A DNA stretch of 64,000 nucleotides from Caenorhabditis elegans (taxonomy: Eukaryota > Nematoda > Chromadorea > Rhabditida > Rhabditidae), in contig NC_003283.11 in the NCBI RefSeq assembly GCF_000002985.6, forward strand, positions 4,526,001 through 4,590,000, written 5' to 3'. The notes below the pieces were generated by a model. The model searched no databases and was not told the DNA's origin. It worked only from the letters and a program-made list of their open reading frames with translations. Numbering within the stretch: position 1 is the stretch's first letter; each line of letters opens with the position of its first letter. A program made the position numbers and the translations under genes. Shown here piece by piece: positions 45,143 to 56,115 of the stretch.

Positions 45143-48100
45143 ATGCGACATTCGTCGTACGAACATGTTCCAAATCGGATAATTCCTCCGCATATTCCAA
45201 TGTGAGCCGTTTTTTTTTCAAATTTTTTCCAACTTCTCGGTGTCGCAGCGGTTAGAACTTAATTATTATTTTTTTTATCACTTTTAAATAAATATTGTGG
45301 TCTTTGATTGGGCGTTTATTCATTGATTAGTACATTTATGGTCAGTGGGGCACAAATAAAAGTTAAATTTTGTGCCCCACTGACCATAAATGTACTTAAA
45401 TCAACGAATAAACGCCTAATCAAAGACCACAATATTTATTAAAAAGTGATAAAAAAATAATAATTAAGTTCTAACCGCTGCAACACCGAGAAGTTGGAAA
45501 AAATTTGAGATTTTAGCTAAAAATTGGCCATTTTTTCCAAAATTTTCGAGCGGTCATAACTTTTTTTTTGAAATATTTTCAGAACGTCTCATTACGAAAT
45601 TCGGTAGTTTTGGACCATTTTGGGTCTAAAAAGCAAAGTCTCAAATTTCGGTACCTCACCTCTGAGGATGAAAAAATCCGGATTTTCCGGGAAAAAAAAA
45701 TAAAACTCATTTTTTTATATTTTTTCAGTGATGCTAGACGTGGCGATTTCGATAGACGTCCTGGCCCGCCGGTTCCTTCTATGAGAGCTGCAATTCTTGG
45801 AGGAAGTGATCCGTATCACGGATTTCAGCCGGTGGTGGACACCTATAATGGACCCGTAGTGGATAATTCGAGAAGACGTGGTTTCGATAAGGGGCCGTTT
45901 GGAGAGGATTTGACGACGATGGGAAGAAATGAAGGGAGACAGCCGTTGCTCAGACATGTAAGGAGCGCGATTTTGAGTCGAAAAGTTCAAAAAATCCAAC
46001 TTAAAAACTCAATTTTCGCTGAAATTCCCTCCAAAACTCCCCGACCAATCAGCGATTCGCTCCGCCCATCTTTGAACCAATCAGATGGAGTGGGCGGAGT
46101 TCGAAGTCGGGGAATCCTCATTTTGAGAATTGACTTCAAAACGAGAATTCCCCGACCAATCAACGACTTCGAACTCCGCCCACTCAATCTGATTGGTTGA
46201 AGGATGGGCGGAGCGAATCGCTGATTGGTTGCGATGTGGTTTTTCTGGTTTTTAGACTTTTTTTTCGGATTTTGATGAAAATTCACGAATTAAATAGTTT
46301 CAGCCGAGACTAGACTTTGAGCACATTGGCGGAGAAATGGAAATCGCGAGAAGTCGGTCTGCATCTCCAGAAATTCAAGTTATCAGTGGTACGTTTTTAG
46401 ACTGGACCCAAAATGGCCCGAAACTGCCGAAAATTTCTCAAAAAAGTGATGGCGATTCAAAAATTCGGAAAAGTAATAATAATTGTTTATTTGCCACAAG
46501 AAATAGCTACACCGGAAGACAAAGAAAAAAAGTAAAATAAAAAAGATGTGTGGACAGATAAATAAAATGACCAATTGGACCAGCTATAGCCCGGGAGGTC
46601 AAGTTGGGGGGAAGAGGGTGTCAAATGGGATAGAGCCTAGGCGCGACGCAAATGCATTTGGAGTTAACAGTTTAGGGAAACGTTTTGCTATTCGGTTCCA
46701 CAACGACAAGTTAACATGTAGAAAACATTTAGACGGGACGCCACAGACAACAAGTAGATAGGGGTGACGAGTAGAGCGTGAAGCTCGAACGAACGATGAT
46801 AAGGACGGGAAGTGATACTCGCTTGAAATAATTTTATGGAAGGTTCGGAGGATTTGAAGAACCCGTCTATGGTGGGTAGACAATAAATTAAATTGGGAAA
46901 GCCTGCTACTGTATGACGCGTACGATAAATTACACCTTTGAAAGACACACTTTGAGAAGCAATGGACGGACAAGACGATAATAAAGCCCGGTGGCCGTTT
47001 ACCTATGCGTTAGCAACGGGAGCAGCCGAATCAACAGAGATAGGAAGTGGACGCGGTGACGAGAGAGTCACAATCTTAAGGTCGCGCACATAATAACGAA
47101 TCTCGCCAGCTTGGGTATTTCTGTTATAAGCGTCAGCTCTCAACTCTCTCAGGATAGATAACATCGTTGGTCATATCGCGTCTGCAGCGGATGGGTCTTG
47201 GAAGGTTAGTGGGGCGATCAGGCAACGAACGGAGAGTTTTGGAGAAAGAGAAAATGAACGAATTGCGGTCGGCTTCAGAAGAGAAACGAATTTTTGTTGG
47301 GCGGGATAAGACTGGTTTGCGAGTTTTGACGCGGAAAGTTTGAATATGTACAGGGAGGGAGGGATTAGCGGCAATTAAATTATCGAGAAAAACCTTATCC
47401 TTGGCGGATTGTGAATCCGAGCCATCATCCGGTAGATTTTCAATCACGGCGAAATGAGTCTTCTTCTCAAACAGGGAAATGCTGGCTGCTGCTTCACGTC
47501 TTTCTGCAATGATCTCTGCTTTCTTCTCGGCTGATTGTCCCTTGAGAACATCGGCGAACAGGCGTGGAGCGGGCAAATTGGAGGTAACACGGGCAGAGCA
47601 TTCGTTCGTGAGCTTGGCAACAACTACCTTGAGCTGCTCGACGGTTTGGAAGAGTTCCGATTGTTTGCTCTCCAGGGCACGACATCTGCTTTCAGCGGCG
47701 GTACGGAAGGTTCTCAAGCTCGAATTTTCCTTTTCCAATTCTTCAACACGGGTAGTGAGCAATTCAAGAGCGGTCGGGCGACCGCGCTTCCGGGTTTGCT
47801 GTTGTTTCTCCGGCGGAGAACTCGTACCGTGAGCGTCCTCCGGGAGATAAGGACCAGAGAAAGCGAAGAAATCCGTCTTCACCATAGGCACTGGGGCGGA
47901 ATGAGGAGGAGGTGGTTCCGACATGACCAATGACCTGCAGCAGTTGACCGGCGTACCTCAAACTCAAACTTGGGTAATTAAACCAAATATTTTTTGCAGA
48001 TGCTAAAACAATTTCCAAGTCAAAAAATTATGTATTCAGTCGGCAAGCAGCGGTGAAAGTGGTCAATGTAAAATGATGGATTACGGGAATACAAAACCTA

Positions 48101-51100
48101 AACTTTTTCTGAAACATTATACATATGCTGTTTAGATGCTGAAACTACCTGATTTTCATAACGAGACCGCTGAAAAAGTTTTGAGGTTTCCACAATTCAA
48201 CTTTTTTGGTGAAAAAGTCGAGATTTTCGCACAAAAAGTTGAATTTTGAAAACCTCAAAACTTTTTCAGCGGTCTCGTTATGAAAATCAGGTAATTTCAG
48301 CATCTAAGCATCATATGTATCATGTTTCAGAAAAAGTTTAGGTTTTGTATTCCCGTAATCCATCATTTTACATTGACCACTTTCACCGCTGCTTGCCCAC
48401 TGAATACATTTTTTTTATTGACTTGGAAATCGTTTTGGCATCTGCAAAAAATATTTGGTTATCAGTTTTAATAAGAAAAAACGGGAAAAAGCTGTGAAAG
48501 ACGAAAGAAAACAGGCGGAAAACAAAGCAAGATAAATGGCCGCTGAAACTTGTCGGCCCCTCGGCCATGGCCTAGAAACCACTTTTCCTCGTCCCTCGTG
48601 AGGAAAAAGTTGCAGTGCCATTTTCAAATGTTTTGAAAACGAGATAATTTTATAATTTTTGCAGCAAGATCTGTCCGTGATGATCGTAGAAGAGACAAGC
48701 CACGCCAAAGACGATCCTCTCGATCCCGATCTCGTGACAGAGGTGACAAGGATCATCGAAAACCAGCAGCTTCTCGACGTAGTGATCGAGAATCAACATA
48801 TCGTGAACGTCTCGGATCGTCTTCAGGCCCCGCGGCGGCTCCAGATATTATTCGAGATGGAATGGTGTGGGCCAACGATAATTATTTCGAATTTTTGAGT
48901 TTTTATATCGAAGTGCTCAACGAGAAGCTTCGTAGTTCTGTTGATAGAGATGTGAAAGGAATTCGAGAGATTCGAGAAGTTATTACTCGTGAGTTTTGAG
49001 ATTTTCTGCAGGTTTTTTGGACAAAAAAAATCAGATTCGGCTCAAAAATCGGAAAAAAAAATGTATCAAAAATATTGAATTCCTCATGAAAAATACCCAT
49101 TTTGGATTTTTTTTTTGTTGATTTTTTGGGTTTTCTCAACAAAAAAATCGGAAAATCGAATTTCGGTCGTTTTAAACAGTTTTTTTTGCTTAATTTAGGG
49201 CTTCCAGTGGATTGAGATTATAGAACATCAAAAAGATATGATTTTTTAATTTTCCTATTTTTATTTTTTAAAAATTGATTTTTTTTTTCGAAAAATTTTG
49301 TCAATTTTTCAACTTTTTAGAACTTTCTAAAAGTTATTTCAAAACAATTTATCCGAAAATCCAAAAATCATCGTTTTCCAATATATCGATTTTTCAATAA
49401 TTTCTAATTAGAATCCAAAGTTTTTTGACGACACCCTTGATTTGGATCCAAAATCTGCATAATTCAACAAAATAAACTTTTTTTTAAATTTTGAGTGGAG
49501 TAGCGTAAATGGAGTAGAAATAGCCCGAAATTCAGAGATACCGCAAAAAAAATATTTAAATATCGCGAAAAAATGAAAAATTTCGTCCAAAATGAGTATT
49601 CCCCGACCAATCAGCATCTTCAAACTCCGCCCACTCGATCTGATTGGTTCAATAGTGGGCGGAGCGAATCGCTGATTGGTTTTGCAGTTCTCGTGTTGGG
49701 AGAGAATCAAAATTTAGTCAAAATTGAAAAATCGAGTTTTTAAGAATTGAATTTTCCATTTTTCGCCATTATTTTGTGCTCCGTCGTGCAGTGCAGGGAT
49801 GGGCGGAAAACAATTTTCGGCAAATCGGCAATAATGTGCCGAAAATGAAAACTTCCGGCAAATCGGCAATTTGTCGGAATTGAAAATTTCCGACAAACCG
49901 GCAACTTGACAAATTGCCGGAATTAAATATTTCCGGCAAATCGGCAATTTTTAAAAAAATTAAATTTACGGCATATCGGTAAATTGCCGGAATTGCAAAT
50001 TTCCGGCAAATCGGCAATTTGCTGAAAATTAAAATTTCCAGCAAATCGGCAATCTGCCGGAGTTGAAAATTTCCGGCATATCAGCAATTTGCCGAATATG
50101 GAAATTTCCAGCAAATCGACAATTTGCCGGACTTGAAAATTTCCGGCACCTTGCCGAAAAAAAATGCCGCCCACTCCTTGTGCAGTGCCTAATTTTATCG
50201 AAAAAAAAATCGAGATTTTAAAAATTCCGCTTACATTTTTAATAATTAAATGTTTCAATATGCTCCTTTTTCAGCTGCTACCGAACCCGAAAAGGACCGG
50301 ATCGTCTTGCCACCGAACTTTAATCGTTCTGATCGTGAACGTATGCTTCACTGTGACACTACCATCACCGGGCTCCCCACAGCAATTTTCTTCGGTAGTG
50401 GATATGGTCCACGTGAACATTACGCAAAATACTCGGCCGCCAAGGATTTCTTTGATAAATGTCTTAAAATTCGAGTTATGGATGATGAATTACACGCGGC
50501 GATTGGTGAATGGCCGAGATTGGATAGAACTTTTAAAACTCAGTTTAAAGTTAACATTTCGAAGTCTGTGAACGCTGTGATTCTGTTGATAAAGCGAATG
50601 GCAAATGGTATGGAGATTTTTAGGCGTTAAAAGTTCCTGAATAAGTGTCAAATAGGTGAGCGGCGGACAATTGCCGGTTTGCCAGAAATTTCCATTTTCG
50701 GCAACTGGGCGAAAATTTTTGTAGGGATTTTTATGGGCAAAAAATTACAAAAAAAAATACAGTGCCTTTCGGCAAATCGGAAAATTGCCGGTTTGCCGTT
50801 TTGCCGGAAAATTTTGTTTTCGGCAAATTGCCGATTTGCCGGAAATTTTCAGTTCGGGCAAATTGCCGGTTTGCCGGAATTTTTCAGTTCCGGCAAATTG
50901 CCGGAAATTTTCATTTTCGACAAATTCTCAGCTTGTCGATTTTCCGGAAATTTTCCATTCCGGCAAACTGCCCATTTGCCGCAAATTTCCGATTCCGGCA
51001 AATTGGCGGTTTGCCGTTTTGCCGGAAATTTTCAATTCGGGCAATTCGCCGATTTACCATAAATTTTCAATTCCGGCAAATTGCCGGTTTGGCAGTTTTC

Positions 51101-54036
51101 CGGAAATTTTCCATTCCGGCACATTGCCGATTTGCCGGAAATTCTCATTTTCCACAAATTGCCAGTTTGCCGGATATCAATTTTCCGGAAATTTTTCATT
51201 CCGGCACATTGCCGATTTGCCGGAAATTCTCATTTTCGACAAATTGCCGGTTTGCTGATTTTAGGGAGTATTCATGGGATGCGTACAGTTTTGCTGATTA
51301 AAATTGAAATTCTGAAATTTCCAAAAAAAAGTTGAAGTCAACAATTTGCCCAAAATTTTCGGCCTTTGCCATTTTTTCGGCAAATTTGGCAAATCGCTTT
51401 TGCCCGAAATTGCCCGAAATTTGAGAAACGGCAATTTGCCGACTTTGCCGTTAACCAAAAATTTTCAAGTTAAAAAAATATTTTTTTGCAGTTTGCCGCT
51501 CACCCTTGATGAGTGCCGTAACCTTTATGTACTGAAATGAACGTATTTCATTATGAGACTTTTTCAAAGGTTCAAAATTTCAAAAAATGACCGATTTTTA
51601 GCTAAAATCTCGAATTTTGGTCAGCCGCAGAAGTCGGAAATTGAGTTTTTTCGAATTATCATCTTTTATTGCATATTTCAGACATTTTTCTTAACTTATT
51701 TGGTAGTTTTAGGCACATTTATGGCCAAGATTATATCAAAATTTTAAACTGCCATAAAAAATTTCGGGAATTTTTTTTGAGAATTCTCATTATGAAATTC
51801 GTTCATTTGGGCGCATTTTGAGTTTTATCTATTATTTTCTATTTTTATTTTCCCGCAATATATTTTTCAGAGCAACTTCCACCTGGATTCATGACGATGC
51901 GTACACTTCCAATCGATATTATCGACAGATTCAAGTTTCTTCTTCGAATGGTTATTTTTTCGGTTTTATTACTTTTTTTCGTATTTTTTTCATTGTTCAG
52001 GTCGTGGCAGACGTCTACTACCAGGGAACAGAATCATCGATGGCTGTGCCAAAAGCTCTGGAGGTTAGTTTTTTTTTCTAACATTTTTTTAAATTTATTC
52101 ACAAATAAATGGGAATTCACGAAATCAACTGGAAACGAAACTAGAACTTCATCGAGCATTCCAAATGGAAATGGGAAGTTTTTTTTTGTGAAAATCTCTA
52201 AAATTATTATAGACTGGCTACAATACTCAACCGTACCCCCCAAATCAATATCCTCTTGATACTGATATTCGTCGTCCAAGTGAGCGTCCAAGCAATGGGC
52301 CGAGCGCTGAAGAAGCCGCGCGTGTGCGGGACCAGGAGATCAAAGAGCAAGTTGCTCGAGAACTCGAGAAAAGACAAAAAGTAATGGAGCAAGAGATTAG
52401 AGCGAAAATTTTGGAAGAGGAACGTGCGCGAATTCAAGGCGAAGCTGAGAGGGAGAAAAAACTGGAATTAATGAAAGCAGAAGAGCAGAAATATCAAAAG
52501 GAGAAGGAAATGAAGGAGTTCGAAGAGCAACAGAAGAAGGCGATGATGACGAAACAAGTGGAAGATGATTTCAATGTGATGGTTGAACAGCTAGAGAAAA
52601 TGTTTGTGGAGGTCCGATCGAAGGGATTGAATCATATTCTTGATATGATCTATGGCTCGGCTACTTTTAAAACAATCCAGTTGTATTCATCAACGCTTAC
52701 ATCGCTCTCTTTCGAGCAGAAGCAGAAGCTTGTACAAGACTTGAGATCTCTACTAGATTCGGTTACGATGGGGATGAAGGTGGCGGCGGTGGCACAGATG
52801 TCTCAGGCTCAGAATCCGATTCAAGGAGGACTGTTTCAACATCAGCAGCAGCAGCAGCAGCCGATGATGAGTGGTGGTGGTGGATTCGTTTCCGGGGTTC
52901 AGGTGGTTCCAATGCAAGTTCCAATGCAATCCTACCAGATGCCACAAATGCAGATTCATCATCAGGCATTCCCACAGCCACAACAGTTAAACACGACTCC
53001 TTTGTTGTCGTCATCGGTACCGATGAGAAGGGATGAGGTGCGTAGAGTACACATGAAGTGGTTGCTGGGAAGAGGAACGCTTAATGGATATTTGTATGTC
53101 AAAGTGTCCCATTTCGGTTTGATCTACGTAGATCTACGAGAATCACGGATTTCTAAATTGATTGTGCATGGTAAAGAGCGTGCTGACGTCACATTTTTTT
53201 TTGGGAAAAAAATCCCGCATTTTTTGTAGATCAAGCCGTTATTGGACAGCCTGACACCATGTGGACTTACCGTATATTCTCTATTGGTGCTGTATGCGGC
53301 ACTAATTTTGGAACGTCTCCATACAATTGGAGTTGACTAGCTTTTAGCTACAAAAACTCATTTTTATGGCAGAAATTCATAAAGAATATGGATTTTTGTA
53401 GCAAACAGTAATTCAATGATGTGTGTAAATTAATAAGAAATACTCACCAAAATCTCGAAATTATGGAGATGACTCTTTCATTTAAAACCTAATAGTAAGT
53501 GCCGGACTGATAGAGATCAGTGTTGTGCGGCTCTTGAAAAAAGTCTGCTCTCAGCTCGCGCCGAGAGCCGAAAAAATCCCGATTTTCGGCTCTCTGCTCG
53601 GCTCACAGCACTGTTAGAGACTACAGCTCTAATTTTTGGAATGTCGGTTAGGGCGCAGTACTAAAGAGAATATACGGTCACGAGAACTGCCACTACTGCC
53701 ATTTCCGTTCCTCTTCTTCGTAGCGACCATTATTGGTGTTTTATTTTCATTTTCTAGTTTTTTATCACATTTTACGCTACAGCTATAACTAATTTTCCGC
53801 AGGTTCGACGTGTGACAGTTGGCGACATGCGTCTTCGTAGTCTTTCCCGTTCTGAACAACGAGATCTCCGTGTCGGAAATAAGATTATTGCTCAGGATTC
53901 CAAGACCGGAACCTGGACGCTCGCTACTGTTGTGAAGATTCGTGAAGATCGGGTTACGGTATCAGTGGCAAATGGTACTTGGAAAAAGGACATTGATGAT
54001 TTGTACAAGGAGGACGATGGAAGTCTGGTATACTGA
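45143..54036 (+). CDS. SR-rich, coiled-coil protein with a Tudor-like C-terminus, unrecognised
   Basis: Exons 45143-45201, 45729-45957, 46304-46388, 48665-48988, 50275-50607, 51871-51950, 52001-52063, 52213-53037 and 53803-54036 join in phase to 743 residues. Start MRHSSYEHVPNRIIPPHIP. Residues about 110-175 are Arg/Ser-rich (SRSASPEIQV, RQRRSSRSRSRDRGDK), as in splicing-related proteins. Residues 185-370 form a globular region (ITGLPTAIFFGSGYGPREHY). A Glu/Lys/Arg-rich helix spans about 420-475, then a Gln/Met/Gly-rich linker to about 660. The end (VGNKIIAQDSKTGTWTLATV) looks like a small Tudor/SH3-type barrel (inference). A nuclear RNA-linked role is likely, perhaps NCOA5-like, but I do not recognise an orthologue. 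An acceptor CCAG lies eight bases before the ATG. AATAAA at 54120-54125. Confidence 0.8.
45215..45660. repeat. Hairpin repeat, family R4-related, in intron 1 of the SR-rich gene
   Basis: Arms ccaacttctcggtgtcgcag...tagaacttaattatta / complement; the centre is gtggggcacaaataaaagtt. It resembles the inner part of 5726-6470. Confidence 0.8.
46039..46231. repeat. Two R10 CCAAT/GC-box foldbacks head to head, intron 2 of the SR-rich gene
   Basis: Copies at 46039-46112 and 46151-46231 in opposite orientation, separated by about 38 bases, so the pair is itself an inverted repeat. Confidence 0.85.
46599..46950 (-). pseudogene. C-terminal remnant of a LINE ORF2 (reverse transcriptase) protein
   Basis: A segment that begins near HHRRVLQILRTFHKIIS and ends NAFASRLGSIPFDTLFPPT, followed by a stop at 46599. 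The WN motif in NLSLWNRI and the conserved spacing are usual for the tail of such proteins. No YADD motif or endonuclease residues are present. Confidence 0.65.
47003..47930 (-). pseudogene. ORF1 of the degenerate non-LTR element, frameshifted
   Basis: Start MVMSEPPPPHSAPVPMVK; coiled coil about residues 55-105 (ALELLTTRVEELEKENSSLR); RRM-like segment about 195-255. One net base is lost or gained near 47160. This class of ORF1 protein binds RNA and chaperones retrotransposition. It is antisense to the host gene, so it can only be expressed from its own promoter, which I cannot identify. Confidence 0.75.
47981..48617. mobile_element. Foldback DNA element, copy 2, left arm truncated
   Basis: Matches the element at 17996-18777: right end aaaaagttgcagtg at 48604-48617, an inner hairpin at 48130-48300, and the cagtcggcaagcagcggtga segment. 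The left arm stops near 47981 where the retroelement begins, and its missing part is not found on the retroelement's far side. Confidence 0.82.
49601..49682. repeat. CCAAT/GC-box foldback, family R10, intron 4 of the SR-rich gene
   Basis: ccccgaccaatcagcatctt...ctccgccca...gggcggagcg...gctgattgg. Confidence 0.82.
49803..50158. repeat. CCGGCAAAT satellite, family R2, intron 4 of the SR-rich gene
   Basis: About nine units in one orientation, ending about 115 bases before the next exon. Confidence 0.87.
50668..51450. repeat. CCGGCAAAT satellite, family R2, largest block, intron 5 of the SR-rich gene
   Basis: About 16 units in the opposite orientation to the block at 49803-50158; the two flank exon 50275-50607 as inverted arms. 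Long open frames in all three plus phases are repeat artefacts. Confidence 0.88.
53097..53265. repeat. R1 palindrome (copy k), intron 8 of the SR-rich gene
   Basis: gtgtcccatttcggtttgat start, TGACGTCA at about 53184, end ctgacaccatgtgg; both terminal E-boxes have decayed. It begins 60 bases after the donor. Confidence 0.82.
53268..53679. mobile_element. MITE-like element with ACCGTATATTCTCT inverted ends
   Basis: accgtatattctct at 53269 and its complement at 53665-53678. Inside are a second inverted pair (gcactaattttggaacg / gctctaatttttggaatgtc) and an agagccg/cggctct hairpin near 53570-53610. No coding sequence. Confidence 0.65.
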
Positions 54037-54119
54037 ATTGTGGCACTTTTGTTTTGTTTCTCATTTATTTAAAATTGAACTCTTCACTTTTGATTAAACC
54101 ACTTTCTATCTTATTTGAT

Positions 54120-54125
54120 AATAAA
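54120..54125 (+). terminator. Poly(A) signal of the SR-rich gene
   Basis: AATAAA, 84 bases past the TGA at 54034-54036. Confidence 0.75.
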
Positions 54126-56094
54126 TATCAACGCCGTTGTGACCAATTGTGAAGAAAGACGAGAAAAAACGAAATCAGCTCCTTCTCTTTTATGTGGGAA
54201 AAACGAGTACTCGCCGGGGCTTAAAGTTTTCAGAGTGATCTTCAATTTTCGCCAATTCTCAGTTGGAGCTTTGAGTGGTCGCCTGGGATTTGAAGCCGTG
54301 TTTTTTTACAGGAAATATTCTACGATCTACAAGGATGTGCCAACAATTTGAGAAGACCATATTCCTCGGATTAGATATATATTGGAAAACACAGTTTGAA
54401 AGCTGGAATAAGCATACTTCACATGAAATAGCGTGGTTCCAGGGAATCTACTGCGAGGATTGATAGACTGGGATTGCCATTTAGGACGCCCTAGGTCGTC
54501 CTTCTCAAAATGTGCCGGAAGCCTTATCTAAAAAGGCAGTATAAAAATTGAGGAATTCGTACTAATTAACAGCCCTACTGTATTATAAACAGTTTTAATC
54601 TGAAGAGAACGAATATACTCGCTATAGCGACTCGACTGTACTGGGTATTTTGCGATCTGCACTTTAAAAAAAAGTTAATATCGTTTAATTTAAATGTAGT
54701 TGTGGCTAATCTAAAATGCCATCATTTAAATAATTGGCACTTCTAGAAATCGGTTGGAATTCGAAGCGAGTTTCATCTACATCTACAGGAAATAATTCAT
54801 GAGTCACAAGGATTTTGAAAACATTGCAGCAGCTGTTAAGCCATACATTCGATAGCAAAATTTTGAAGTCTAGAATGCATATTCTCTACATGGAATATCT
54901 TTTTTTAAAAGAAAAGATGTGATGAAAATTGACCATCAGCACGACTTGTACTTTGAACAGGCCAATTTGCTCAACAGTGGTTAGACCCATTTTTTTCAAA
55001 ATGTAACTTTATTTCATTTTATTGATGGGTAGTTAAGAAGAATTTACAATGAAATTATCAACTAGCACATATTTTCAGCGACTTTAATACACACTATGTA
55101 CAGTTTGAATTGGTCAGATGCGAGAATTTCAGCTGAAGCGAAAACTCGAGATTAGAGAAGATTAATTGATGCGCGGAAGAATCGATATTAGGATTTACGA
55201 TACTAGAAACATTTCAAGTGCAACATATTGCAAACGACGAGGAACCAGATTAAATTAAGATAGCTTTCTTTAGGATATCATTCCAGGCACTCAACATTCA
55301 ACAAGTAAAGTGAAATTTCACATTCTATATTGGTCAAAGAACAAGATCCACTATTACACTATTGCGCCTAGTTTCACTTTTCTGCGATAGAATTCATACC
55401 TATTATGGTTCTTATGGTTCTAAAAAATCTGTTTTAGAGTAGATCCCATCGATATGAGCGTTCTGACAAGCAGACCATAATTCTGGTAATTAACTTATAC
55501 GAGTTATGCTACGTACATTTAGGTGCAGTATACGGTAAGATTTATTTTCGAGAAGATTCAGAATGATGTCCTCCACTTCCAAAAAGAAGTCGGTAGGTAT
55601 TTTGAAACATTCGGCGAAGGAATATTTGTGTCTAATTTCCAGGTATCAGCGAGGGGTTCGATTCAATTGGAGTGACAAAAATGGCTTCTGGGGCACCACC
55701 AAGTTGAATGAAATATTTGAGCGACGGAACTGATGTCTGTTTTTGGAATATCAAGTAAATTTCGAGAAACGAGAAACACCGATTCGATATTTTTGGGAAA
55801 AAAACAAAAGAAGAATTGATAAAAGCAGTAACCATCAAAAGATGTACTGAAAAGTGAAGCATCGTTCACTAGATATATTTAGCCAATGAAGCTAGAAAAC
55901 GAAATGGCTAGCCGGTCGGTAAGATTTTTTTTTAGGTGAAAAATTCATTGAAGAGTGAGAAAATACGTATTTAAAAATATATACAAAATCACGTGAACCA
56001 TGAAATCCAGAGACATTAGTCATATTTTTTGCCAAGTAATAGGAATTGACGTGGGTTTTCGAAAAGGTCAAGAACAAGGTTCAATCCGTTCAAT
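54126..56094. other. Two-kilobase unique spacer, no supported gene
   Basis: Low in repeats compared with its surroundings. An exon-like pair (ATG 55564 and a 44-base intron) yields only about a dozen residues before a stop. Short open frames elsewhere lack splice sites. It may hold regulatory sequence for the gene at 56116 or a decayed gene. Confidence 0.45.
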
Positions 56095-56115
56095 TATTTC
56101 AGTTTTTAGTCACGC

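Larger units (their letters stand above)
46460..47980 (-). mobile_element. Internally deleted non-LTR retrotransposon (CR1/LINE-like)
   Basis: Read on the minus strand, in intron 3 of the SR-rich gene. ORF1 (ATG 47930-47928) encodes a Pro-rich start, a basic KRGRP motif, a Leu-rich coiled coil and an RRM-like domain (RPTKIRFSSEADRNSFIF). The frame breaks near 47160: the direct frame stops at 47133, whereas a sensible tail (AYNRNTQAGEIRYYV...) continues in the next frame to a stop at 47003. Only the ORF2 C-terminus follows (46599-46950), with SFVRASRSTRHPY and NLSLWNRIAKRFP, typical of the end of LINE reverse transcriptase proteins. Endonuclease and RT catalytic domains are missing. A TTATTATTA-like tail near 46475 could be its 3' end. 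Non-functional for its own transposition. Confidence 0.75.

Noticed and set aside
47479..47933. Plus-strand frames of 117 and 132 codons
   Set aside because: Antisense shadows of the retroelement ORF1.
50679..51335. Overlapping plus-strand frames of 127-179 codons in three phases
   Set aside because: Same satellite; codon content is only the repeated motif CRKFSIPA-type translation, within an intron.
54115..54463. Possible small gene downstream of the SR-rich gene
   Set aside because: No ATG-to-donor structure that yields a sensible protein; the poly(A) signal of the previous gene lies at its start.
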